Assembly (NCBI GenBank): GCA_038380435.1
Contig: JAWZYU010000013.1
Span: 15,885,901 to 15,949,900 of the forward strand
Direction of reading: 5' to 3'
Source: Ryuthela nishihirai
Lineage: Eukaryota; Arthropoda; Arachnida; Araneae; Heptathelidae
DNA length: 64,000 nt
Part shown: positions 1 to 12,287 of the stretch, in pieces
Numbering within the stretch: position 1 is the first letter of the stretch
Layout of the letters: the number at the start of each line of letters is the position of its first letter
Position numbers and translations under genes: made by a program
The notes under the pieces: generated by a model
What the model was told of the DNA's origin: nothing
The model's input: only the letters and a program-made list of their open reading frames with translations
Database searches by the model: none

Positions 1-652
1 ACAAAAGTGGACTGAAAGTAATATCACGGGAACCTCACAAAAGTGGTCTGAAGACCATATCAGAAGGACATCAGAAAAGTGGCATGAAAGCAATATCACA
101 GGGACCTCACAAAACTGACCTGAATACCATATCATTGGGACCTCAAAAAAGTGGCCTGTAGACCATATCACGGGGACCTCACAAAAGTGAACTGTAGAGA
201 CCATGTCACGGGGACCTCACAAAAGTGGCCTGAAGACCATATCAGAAGGACATCAGAAAAGTGGCATGAAAGCAATATCACAGGGACCTCACAAAACTGA
301 CCTGAATACCATATCACTGGGACCTCACAAAACTGACCTGAATACTATTTCACCAGGACCTCACAAAAGTGGGCTGAACACCATATCACGGAGACTTCAC
401 CAAAGTGGCCTGAACGCAATATCACGGGGACCTAACAAAAGTGGCCTGAAGACCATATCACAGGGACCTCACTAAACAGGCTATATCACGGGGACACCGA
501 ATATATATACCACTGAAAACTATATCACAGGGACCTCACAAACGTGGCATGAAAGTAATATCACGGGGACCTCACAAAATTTGCCTCAGGATAATATCAC
601 AGGGACCTCACGAAAGTGGCCTCGAGATAATATCACAGGAACCTCACAAAAG
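1..652 (-). repeat. 36-bp satellite, reverse-oriented block
   Basis: Tandem 36-bp monomers read here as the complement of the unit seen in the next block, with the recurring core GGGACCTCACAAAAGTGGCC. A five-monomer segment is locally duplicated: about 41-140 recurs at about 222-320 (offset 181, close to 5 x 36), sharing the unusual unit with AGAAGGACATCAGAAAAG. The block probably continues beyond the left edge. No coding gene is supported; the 90-residue open frame at 203-475 is the 12-codon monomer read through. Confidence 0.95.
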
Positions 653-660
653 ATATTTTT

Positions 661-3600
661 CCCCGTGATATTGCTTTCAGGACACTTTTATGAGGTCCTC
701 GCGGCATGGTCATCTGGTCACTTTTTTGTGAGGTCCCCGTGATATGGTCTTGAGGCCACTTTTGTGAGGTCTCCATGATATTGTCTTCAGGCCACTTTTG
801 TGAGGTCCCCTTGATATTGTCTTCAGGCTACTTTTGTGAGGTCCTCGTGATATGGTCTTCAGGTCACTTTTGTGAGATCCTCCTGATATGGTCTTCGGGC
901 CACTTTTGTGAGGTTCCCGTGATATTACTTTCAGGCCGCTTTTGTGGAGTCCCCGAGTTATTGCTCTCAGGCCACTTTTGTGAGGTTCCCTTAATATTGC
1001 TTTCAGGCCATTTTTGTGAGGTCCACGTGCTATGGTCTTCAGGCCACTATTGTGATGTACCCTGATATGGTTTTTGGGCCACTTTGTGAGGTCCCGTGAT
1101 ATTTCTTTGAAACCACTTTTGTGAGGTCCCCTGATATTGTCTTCAGTCCACTTTCTGAGGTCCCGTGATATTGCATTCAGGCAACTTTTGTGAGGTCCCC
1201 GTGATATGGTCTTCAGGCCACTTTTGTGAGGTCCTTGTGATATTTCTTTCAGGCCACTTTGTGAGATCCCTATGATATGGTCTTCAGCCCACTTTTGTGA
1301 GGTCCCCATGATATGATCTTCAGGCCACTTTTGTCAGGTCCCTGTCATATTGTTTTCAGGCCACTTTTGTGAGGTCCCCGTGATATGGTCTTCATACCAC
1401 TTTAGTGAGGTCCCCGTGACATGGTCTTCAGGACACTTTTGTGAGGTCCATGTGATATGGTCTTCAGGCCACTTTTGTGAGGTTCCCGTGATATTACTTT
1501 CAGACCCTTTTGTGAGGTCCTCGTGATATGGTTTTCAAGTTTCTATTGTGAGGTCCCCGTAATATGGTCTTCAGGTCACTTTTGTAAGCTCGGTGTGATA
1601 TGGTCTTCATGACACTTTTGTAAGGTCCCATGATATTGCTTTCAGGCCACTTTTGTGAGTTCCCGTGATATTGTGTTTAGACCACTTTTGTAAGGCCCAC
1701 GTGATATTGCTTTCAGACCACTTTTGTGAAGTCCCGTGATATGGTCATCAGGCCACTTTTGTGAGGTCCCCATGATATGGTCTTGAGGCCACTTTTGTGA
1801 GGTCCTCGTGATATGGTCTTCAGGTCACTTTTGAGAGATCCCCTGATATGGTCTTCACGCCACTTTTGTTAGGTCCCCTTGATATTGCTTTCATGCCACT
1901 TTTGTGAGGTTCCCGTGATATTGCTTTCAGGCCACTTTTGTAAGGTACTCGTGATATGGTCTCCAGGTCACTTTTGTGAGGTCCCCATGATATGGTCTTC
2001 AGGCCAATTTTGTGCGGTCCCCCTTATATGGTCTTCAGGCCACTTTTGTGAGGTTCACGTGATATTGCTTTCAGGCCTATTTTGTGAAGTCCACGTGATA
2101 TTGCTTTCAGGCCTCTTTTGTGAGGTCCGCGTGATATTGCTTTCAGGCCACTTTTGTGAGGTCCCCGTGATATGGTCTTCAGGCAACATTTCTGAGGTCT
2201 TTCTGATATTGCTTTCTGGGCACTTTTGTGAGGTCCCTGTGATATTGCTTTCTGTGCACTTTTGTGAGGTCCACGTGCTATTGTTTTCAGGGTACTTTTC
2301 TGAGGACCCAGTGATATTATTTTCAGGCCACTTTTGTGAGGTCCCCGTGATATTGCTTTCAGGCTACTTTTGTGAGGTCCTTGTGTTATTTTCTTCAGGC
2401 CACTTTAGTGAGGTCCCCGTGATATTGCTTTCATGCTACTTATGTGAGGTCCCCGTGACATCGTTTTCATGCCACTTTTGTGAGGTCCCTGTGATATTTT
2501 TCAGGCCACTTTTGTGAGGTCCCCATGATATTGCTTTCAGGCCACATTTGTGAGGTCCCAGTGATATTGTTTTCAGGCTACTTTAGTGAGGTCCCAGTGA
2601 TATGGTCTTCAGGCCATTTTTGTGAGGTCCCCGTGATATGGTTTTCAGGCTACTTTTGTGAGGTCCCCGTGATGTTGCTTTCAGGCTACTTTTGTGAGTC
2701 CCCGTGATATTGCTTTCAGGCTACTTTTGTGTGGTCCCCGTGATATGGTCTTCAGGCCACTATTGTGCGATCTCCGTGATATTGCTTTCAGACTACTTTT
2801 GTGAGGTCGCCGTGATATGGTCTTCAGGCCACATTTTAAAGGTCGCCGTGATATGGTCTTCAGGCCACATTTTAAAGGTCGCCGTGATATTGCTTTCAGG
2901 CCCCTTTTGTGTGGTCTTCATGATATTGCTTTCAGGCTACTTTTCTGAGGTCCCCGTTATATGATCTTCAGGCCACTTTTGTGAGGTCCCCTAGATAATG
3001 CTTTTATTTCACTTTTGTGAGGTCCCTGTGTTATCGTTTTCAGGCCACTTTCGTGAGGTCCCTGTGATATTGTTTTCAGGCCACATTTGTGAGGACCCCT
3101 TGGTATTGTGTTCAGCCACTTTTGTGCGGTCCCCGTGATATCGCTTTCAGGCCACTTTTTTGAGGTCTCCATGATATCGCTTTCAGTCCAATTTTGTGAG
3201 GGCCCGGTGATATTGCTTTCAGTCCACTTTTTGTGAGGTCCCCGTGATATTGCTTTCAACCCACTTTTGTGAGGTCTCCGTGGTATGGTCTTCAGGCCAC
3301 TTTTGTGAGGTCCCGTGATATGTTTTCAGGCCACTTTTGTGAGGTCTCCGTGATATTGCTTTCAGGATACTTTTGTGAGGGCTCCGTGATATTGCTTTCA
3401 GGCTACTTTTGGGAGGTCCCCAAGATATTGCTCTCAGTTCACTTTTGTGAGGTCCCCGTGATATGGTCTTCAGGCCACTTTTCTGAGGTCTCATGATATC
3501 GCTTTCGGTTAAATTTTGTAAGGTCCCTGTGACCTTGCTTCCAGTCCACTTTTGTGAGGTCCCCGTAATATTGCTTTCAGGCCACTATTGTGAGGCCCCA

Positions 3601-5623
3601 TAATATTGCTTTCAACCCACATTTGTGAGGTTCCCGTGATATGGTCTTCACGCTACTTTTGTGAGGTCCCCGTGATATTGTTTTCAGGTCACTTTTGTGA
3701 GGTTCCCCATGATATGGTCTTCAGGTCACTATTGTGATGTCCCCTAGATATTGCTTTCAGTTCACTTTTGTGAGGTCTTCGTGAAATTGATTTCAGGTCA
3801 ATTTTGTGAGATTCCCATGATATTGTTTTCAGGCCACTTTTGTGAGGTCCCCGTGATATGGTTTTCAGGCCAATTTTGTTAGGTCCATATGATATGGTCT
3901 TCAGGACACTTTTGTGAGGTACCCGTAATATTGCTTTCAGGCCACTTTTGTGAGATTCCCGTGATATTGCTTTCAGTCCACATTTGTGAGTTCCCCGTGA
4001 TATTGCTTTCAGGCTACTTTTGTGAGGTCCCCTTGATATCGTTTTCAGGCCACATTTGTCAGGTCCCTGTGGTATTGTCTTCAGGCCACTTTTGTGAGAT
4101 CCCCGTGATATGATGTTCAGGCCACTTTTGTGAGGTCCTCCTGGTATAGTTTTCAGGCCACTTTTCTGAGGTCCCTGTGACATGGTCTTCTGGCCACTTT
4201 TGTGAGGTCCAAGTGATATTGTTTTCAGACCACTTTTGTGAGGTCCCCGTGACAAGGTCTTCAGGCCACTTTTGTGAGGTCCCTGTGATATGGTCTTCAG
4301 GCCACTTTTGTGAGGTCACCGAGATATTGCTTTCATTCCACTTTTGTGAGGTCCCCGTGATATTGCTTTCAGGCCACTATTGTGAGGTCCCCGTTATATG
4401 GTCTTTAGTACAATTTTGTGAGGTCCCTGTGATACTGCTTTCAACCCACTTTTTGAGGTCCCCGTGATATGGTCTTCATGCCACTTTAGTGAGGTTCCCG
4501 TGATATGGTCTTCAGGTCACTTTTGTGAGGTCCCTGTGATATGGTCTTCTGGTCACTTTTGTGAGGTTCCGGTATATTGTCTTCAGGCAACATTTGTGAG
4601 GTCCCCGTGATATTTATTACAGGCTACTTTTGTGAGGTCCCTGTGATATATTCTTCAGGCCACTTTTGTCAGGTCCCCTAGATATTGCTTTCAGTTCATT
4701 TTCGTTAGGTCCCGTGATATATCTTAGAACCAACTTTTGTGAGAACCCCATGATACTGTTTTCAGGCTACTTTTGTGAGGTCCCCGTGGTATTGATTTGA
4801 GGCTACTTTTGTGAGGTCCCATTGATATGGTGTTCAGGCCACTTTTGTGAGGTTCCAGTATATTGTCTGAAGGCCACTTTTGTGAGGACCCCGTGATATC
4901 GTCTTCAGGCCACTTTTGTGAGGTCCCCGTGATATCGCTTTCAGTCACTTTTCTGAAGTCCCGTGATATTGCTTTCAGGCTACTTTTGTGTGGTCCCCTT
5001 GATATGGTCTTCAGGCCACTTTTGTGAGGTCATCGTGATATTGATTTAAGTGCACTTTTATGAGGACCCTGTGATATGGTGTTCAGGCCACTTTTGTGAG
5101 GTCCCCGTGATATCGCTTTCAGGCTACTTTTGTGAGGTCCCCGTGATATCGCTTTCAGGCTACTTTTGTGAGGTCCCCGTGATATTGTTTTCAGGCCACT
5201 TTTGTGAGGTTCCAGTATATTGTCTGAAGACCACTTTTGTGAGGACCCCGTGATATCGTCTTCAGGCCACTTTTGTGAGGTCCCCGTGATATCGCTTTCA
5301 GGTCACTTTTCTGAGGTCCCGTGATATTGCTTTCAGGCTACTTTTGTGTGGTCCCCTTGATATGGTCTTCAGGCCACTTTTGTGAGGTCCCCGTGATATT
5401 CCTTTCAGTCCACTTTTGTGAGGACTTCGTGATATTGTGTTCAAGCCACTTTTGTGAGGTCCCCGTGATATTTTTTCAGGCCACTTTTTTTTATGTTCCC
5501 CGTGAAATTGTCTTCAGGCCACTTTTGTGAGGTCCCCGTGATATTGCTTTCAGGCCACTATTGTGAGGTCCCCGTGATATTTTCCTTAGGCCACTTTTGT
5601 GAGGTTCCTGTGATATTGTCTTC
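661..5623 (+). repeat. 36-bp satellite, forward-oriented block
   Basis: About 138 head-to-tail monomers of 36 bp; a near-consensus unit lies at 5,358-5,393. Each unit has a variable half (for example GTGATATGGTCTTCAGG or GTGATATTGCTTTCAGG) and a conserved core CCACTTTTGTGAGGTCCCC. Single-base indels and substitutions are common, so the array is moderately diverged. A ten-monomer stretch is duplicated: about 4,840-5,000 recurs at about 5,197-5,357, sharing the unit with TTCCAGTATATTGTCTGAAG. Open frames up to 212 codons (1,879-2,517) repeat a 12-residue period and are not genes. Eight bases (ATATTTTT) separate this block from the preceding inverted one. Confidence 0.96.
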
Positions 5624-8600
5624 ACCATATCACGGGGACCTCACAAAAGTTGCCTCGAGACCATATCACAGGGACCTCACAAAAGTGGCTTGAAAGCAAT
5701 ATCACGGAACCTCACAAAAGTGGTCTGAAGACGATATCACAAGGACCTCACAAAATTTGCTTGAAAGCAATTTCACGGGACCTCACAAAAGTGGGCTGGA
5801 GACCATATCAATGGGACCTCACAAAAATGACCTGACGACCTTATCACGGGAACCTCACAAAAGAGGCCTGAAGACCATATCACAGGGACCTCACAAAAGT
5901 GGCTTGAAAGCAATATCATGGGGACCTCACAAAACTGGGCTCGAGATAATATCACAGGGACCACACAAAAGTGGCTTGAATGCGATATCACGGGACCTCA
6001 CAAAAGTGGTCTGAAGACCATATCAAGGGATCTCACAAAAGTGGCTTGAAAACAATATCACAAAACCTCACAAAAGTGGCCTGAAAGCAATATCACCGGG
6101 ACCTCACAAAAGTTGACTCAATATATCACAGGGACCGCACAAAAGTGGCTTGAAAGTAATATCACGGGACCTCACAAAAATGGCGTGAAGACCATATCAG
6201 AGGGACCTCAAGAAAGTGACGTGAAGACCATGTCATGGGGACCTCGCAAAAGAGCCCTGAAGACCATATCATGGGGACCTCACAAAAGTGGACTGAATAA
6301 CAATACCATGGGGACCTGACAAAAGTGGCGTGAAAGCAATATCACAGGGACCTCACAAAAGTGGCATGAAAACCATATCACAAGGACCTCACAAAATTGT
6401 CCTGAAAGCAATATCAAGGGGACCTCACAAAAGTTGCCTGAAGACCATATCAGCGGGACTCACAAAAGTGACCTGAAGACCATGCCGCGGGGACCTCACA
6501 AAAGGTCTGACAACAATATCACGGGGACCTCACAAAAGTGGCCTGAAAGCAACATCACGGGGACCTCACAAATGTGGCCTGAAAGCAATATCACGGGACC
6601 TCACAAAAATGGCCTGAAGACCATATCACGGGGACCTCACAAAAGTAGCCTGAAAACAGTATCACGGGGACCTCACAAAAGTGGCCTGAAGACAAGATCA
6701 CGGGGACCTCACAAACGTGGGCTGAAAACAATATCACGGGGACCACACAAAAGTCGCTTAAAGATAATATCACGGGGACCTAACAAAAGTGGCCTGAAAA
6801 CAATATCACTGAACCTCACATAAGTGGTCTGAAAACAATATCATGGGAACCTCATAAAAGTACCCTGAAAACTATATCACTGGGACCACAAAAAATGGCC
6901 TGAAAACAATATGACTTGGAACTAAGAAAAGGTGCGTGAAGCCCATGTCACGGAGACCTCACAATAGTGGCCTGAAAACCATATCACGGAGACCTCACAA
7001 ATATGGCCTAAAAGCAATATCACGGGGACCTCACAAAAGTGGCCTGGAGACCATATCACAGGGTCCTCATGAAAGTAGCCTGAAAGCAATATCACGATGA
7101 CCTCACAAAAGTGGAATGAAGACCATATAACGGAGACCTCACAAAAGTAGCATGAAAGCAATATCATTGGACCTCACAAAAGTGACCTGACGACCATATG
7201 ACAGGGACATCACAAAAATGGCCTGAAAGCAATATCATGGGGACCTCACAAAAGTGAACTGTAATCAATATCACATGGACCTCACAAAAGTGACCTGACG
7301 ACCATATGACAGGGACATCACAAAAATGGCCTGAAAGCAATATCATGGGGACCTCACAAAAGTGAACTGTAATCAATATCACATGGACCTCACAAAAGTG
7401 AACTGAAATCAATATCACATGGACCTCACAAAAGTGACCTGAAGACCATATCACACGCCTGAAGAGTTATATCACGGGGACCTCACAAAAGTGGACTGAA
7501 AGCAATATCACAGGGAGCTCACAAAATTGGACTGAAAGCTATATCACGGGGACCTCACAATAGTAGCCTGAAAACCATATCACGGGGACCTCACAAAAGT
7601 GGCCTGAAGACCATATGACGAGGACTTCGGAAAAGTGAACTGAAAGCAATATGTCGGAGACCTCACAAAAGTGGCCTGAAGACCATATCACAGGGACCTC
7701 ACATAAGTAGCCTGAAATCAATACCTAGGGGACCCCACAAAAGTGGCCTGACCACCATATCATGGGGTCCTCAGAAAAGTAGCCTGAAAGCAATATCATG
7801 GGACCTCACAAATGTAGTCTGAAGACCATATCACGGGGACCTCACAAAAGTGGCCTGTAGACCATATCACGGGGACCTCACAAAAGTGGCCTGTAGACCA
7901 TATCACAGGGACCTCACAAAAGTAGAGTGAAAGCAATATCACGGGGACTCACAAAAGTGGTCTGAAGACAATATCACGGGACTTCACAAAAGTGGCCTGA
8001 AGACAATAGCACGGAGACCTCACAAAAGTGGCCTGAAGACAATATCACGGGGACCTCACAAAAGTGGCATGAAGACAATATCATGGAGACCTCACAAAGT
8101 GACCTGAAGACCATATCACGGGGAGCTCACAAAAGTGGGTTGAAAGCAATATCACGGGGACCTCACAAAATTGGACCGAAAAGAATACCACAGGGACCTC
8201 ACAAAAGTGGCCTGAAGACCATATCACGGGGACCTCACAAAAGTGGCCTCAAGACGATATCGCATGGACCTCACTAAAGTGGGTTGAAGGCAATATCACG
8301 GGGTCCTCACAATAGTGGCCTGAAAGCAATATTACGGGGACCTCACAAAATTGGATTGAAAGCAGTATCACAGGGACCTCACAAAATTGGACTGAAAACA
8401 ATATCACGGGGACCTGACAAAATTGGCCTGAAGACCATATCACGGGGACCTCAAAAAAGTGGATTCAAAACTATATCACAGGGACCTCACAAAACTGGCC
8501 TGAAAACAATACCATGGGACCTCACAAAAATGGCCTGCAAAACCATATCACGGGGACCTCACCAAAGTGGTTTGAAATGAATATCAGTATATCACGGGGA

Positions 8601-11600
8601 CCTCACAAAAGTGGCGTGAAGACAATGTCATGGGGATTTCGCAAAAGTGGCCTGAATGCAATATCACAGGGACCTCACAAAAGTGAACTGAAAGCAATAT
8701 TACAGGAACCTCGCAAAATTGGACTGAAAGCAATATCACGGGAACCTCACAAAAGTGGTCTAAAGACCATAATACGGGGACCTCACAATAGTGGCCTGAA
8801 AACCATATCGCTGGAACCTTACAAAAGTAGTCTGAAAACAATATCACAGGGACCTCACAAACGTGGACTGAAGACCATATCACGGAGACATCACAAAAGT
8901 GACCTAAAGACCATATCAGGGGAACTCACAAATGTGGCCTGAAGATCGTATCACGATATTTTACAAAAGTGAACTGAAAGCAATATCAAGGAGACCTCAC
9001 AAAAGTGAACTGAAGACCATATAACGGGAACCTCACAAAAGTAGCCTGAAAGCAATATCACAAGAACCTCACAAAAGTGGCCTGAAGACCATTTCACGGA
9101 GACCTCACAAAAGTGGGCTGAAGACAAAATCACGGGGACCTCACAAAAGTAGCCTTAAAGCGATATCACGGGGACCTCACAAACGTGGGCTCAAAACAAT
9201 ATCACGGGGACCTCACAAAAGTCGCCTGAAGATAATATCACGGGGACCTCACAAAAGTAGCCTGAAGACAATATCACTGGATCTCACATAAGTGGTCTGA
9301 AAACAATATCACGGGAACCTCACAAAAGTAGCCTGTAAACAATATCACTGGGACCTTAAAAAAGTCGCCTGAAAACAATATGACTTGGAACTAACAAAAG
9401 GTGCGTGATCACTGGTGAAAAGGTGCATATCACAGGGACCTCACAAAAGAGGCCTGAAGACCATATCACGGGCCCACACAAAAGTGAACTGGAATCAATA
9501 TCACGGGGACCTCACAAAGGTGACCTGAAAACCATATCACGGTGACTGCACAAAATTGGCCAGAAGACCATATCACGGGGACCTCACAAAAGTGGCCTGA
9601 AGACAATATCATGGGGACCTCATAAAAGTGGCCTGAAGACAATATCACGGGACCTCAAAAAGTGGCCTGAAAACCACATCACTGGGACCTCACAAAAGTA
9701 GCCTGAAAACCATGACACAGAGACCTCACAAAAGTGGTGTGAAAACCATATCACGGGAACCTCACAAAAGTAGCCTGAAAGCAATATCACTTGGACCTCA
9801 CAAAAGTGGCCTGAAGACAATATCACGGGGACCTCACAAAATTAGCCTGAAAGGAATATCATGGGGACATCACAAAAGTGGGTTTAAAGCAATATCACAG
9901 GGACCTCACAAAAGTGGCATGAAAATAATATCACGGGAACCTCACAAAGGTGGCGTGAAGACCATATCACGGGGTCCTAAAAAAAGTGGCCTGATGATCA
10001 TATGAAGGGACCTCACTAAAGTGAACTGAAAGCAATATCATGGTCACCTCACAAAAGTGACCTGAAGACCATGTCACGGGAACCTCACAAAAGTGGCCTG
10101 AATGCAATATCACGAGAACCTCACAAAAGTTTCCTGAAAATAATGTCACAGGGACCTCACAAATGTAGCCTGAAAACAATATCACTGGGACCTCACAAAA
10201 GTGGCCGGAAAACAATATCACTTGGACCTCACAAAAGTGACATGAAGACCGTGTCACGGGACCTCACAAAATTGACGTGAAGATCATATCACGGGGACCG
10301 CACAAAACTGGCCTGAAAACAATATCACTTGGACCTAACAAAAGTGGTGGGCAGATCACATCACGGGGAACTCAGAAAAGTGGCCTGAAAACCATATCAC
10401 GGGGACCTCACAAAAGTGACCTGTAGACCATATCACGGGGACCTCACAAAAGTGGCCTGTAGACCATATCACAGGGACCTCACAAAAGTAGACTGAAAGC
10501 AATATCACGGGGACTCACAAAAGTGGTCTGAAGACAATATCACGGGGACCTCACAAAAGTGGCCTGAAGACAATAGCACGGAGACCTCACAAAAGTGGCC
10601 TGAAGACAATATCACGGGACCCCACAAAAGTGGCCTGAAAACAATACCATGGAACCTCACAAAAGTGGCCTGAAAACCATATCACGGGGACCTCACCAAA
10701 GTGGGTTGAAATGAATATCAGTGAGACCTCACAAAAGTGGCCTGAAAGCAATCTCACGGGCACCTCACAAAAGTGGCCTGAAGACAATATCATAGGGACC
10801 CCACAATAGTAGCCTGAAAGCAATATGACGGGGATCTCACAAAAGTAGACTGAAAGGAATATCACGGGACCTCACAATACTGAACTGAAAGCAATATCAT
10901 GGGGACCTCATAAAAATGGCCTGAAGACCATATCATGGGGACCAAACAAAAGTGGCCTGAAAACCATATCACGGGGACCTCAACAAATATGGGTTGAAAG
11001 CAATATCATGGGGACCTCATAATAGTGGCCTCAAAACCATATCACGGGGACCTCACAAAATTAGCCTGAAAACAATATCACTGGGACCTCACAATAGTGG
11101 CGTTAAAACGATATCACTTGGACCACACAAAAGTGGTGTGAAGACTATATCACGGAGAACTCACAAAAGTGGCCTGAAAAAAATATCCGTGGGATCTCAC
11201 AAAAGTAGCCTAAAAACAATATCACCGGGATCTCACAAAGGTACCCTGAAATCAATATCACGGGGACCTCACAAAAGTGGCCTCAAAAATATCCGTGGGA
11301 TCTAACAAAAGTGGCCTAAAAACAATATCACCGGGATCTCACAAATGTAGCCTGAAATCAATATCATGGGAATCTCACAAAAGTGGACTGAAAGCAATAT
11401 CACAGGGATCTCACAAAAGTGGCCTGAAAGTAATATCACGGCGACCTCACAAAAGTGGTCTGAAGACCATATCACGGGGACCTCACAAAAGTGGCCTGAA
11501 AACAATATTGCTTGGACCTCACAAAAGCAGCCTGAAAACAATATCACGGGGACCTCACAAATGTGGCCTGAAGAATATATCACGGGGACCTCACAAAAGT

Positions 11601-12261
11601 GAACTGAAATCAATATCACGGGGACCTCACAAAAGTGGCCTGAAGACCATATCACCGGACGTCAGAAATGTGGCCTGAAAGCAATATCACGGAGACCTCA
11701 CAAAAGTGGGTTGAAAGCAATATCGCAGGATCTCACAATAGTGGCTTGAAATCAATATCACGGGGACCTCACAAAAGTGGACTGAAAGCAATATCACAGG
11801 ACCTCACAAAATTCGACTGAAAGCGATATCATGGGGACCTCACAAAAGTGGTCTAAAAATATCACTGGGACCTCACAAAAGTGGCCTGAAAGCAATAACT
11901 TGGAAACATCACAAAAGTGGCCTCAAAGCATTATCATGGGAACCTCACAAATGTGGCCTGAAGACCATATCAGGGGATCTCACAAAAGTGACCTGACGAC
12001 CATATCACGGGGACCTCACAAAAGAGGCCTGAAAACCATATCACGAGGACCTCACGAAAGTGGCCTGAAAGCAATATCATGGTACCTTGCAAAAGTGGCA
12101 TGAAGACCATATCACAGGGAGCTGACAAAAGTGACCTGAAGACCATATCACGGGGACCTCACAATAGAGGCCTGAAGACCATATCACATGGACCTCACAA
12201 AAGTATCCTGAAGACCATATCACAGGGACCTCACAAACGTGGCCTGAAAACGATATCACGG
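5624..12261 (-). repeat. 36-bp satellite, reverse-oriented block
   Basis: About 184 monomers in inverted orientation. The left junction joins GTGATATTGTCTTCA directly to CCATATCACGGGG, so the flanking sequence can fold into a hairpin. Two kinds of internal duplication are visible. A three-monomer (108 bp) tandem copy occurs at about 7,178-7,290 and 7,286-7,398. Long copies about 2.5 kb apart are also present: about 6,710-6,955 matches 9,176-9,410, and about 7,845-8,060 matches 10,432-10,620. This indicates higher-order amplification of kilobase segments. All open frames here follow a 12-residue period such as HKSGLKTISRGP. Confidence 0.95.
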
Positions 12262-12287
12262 GTATATCGGTGTGGCCTGAAGCGATG

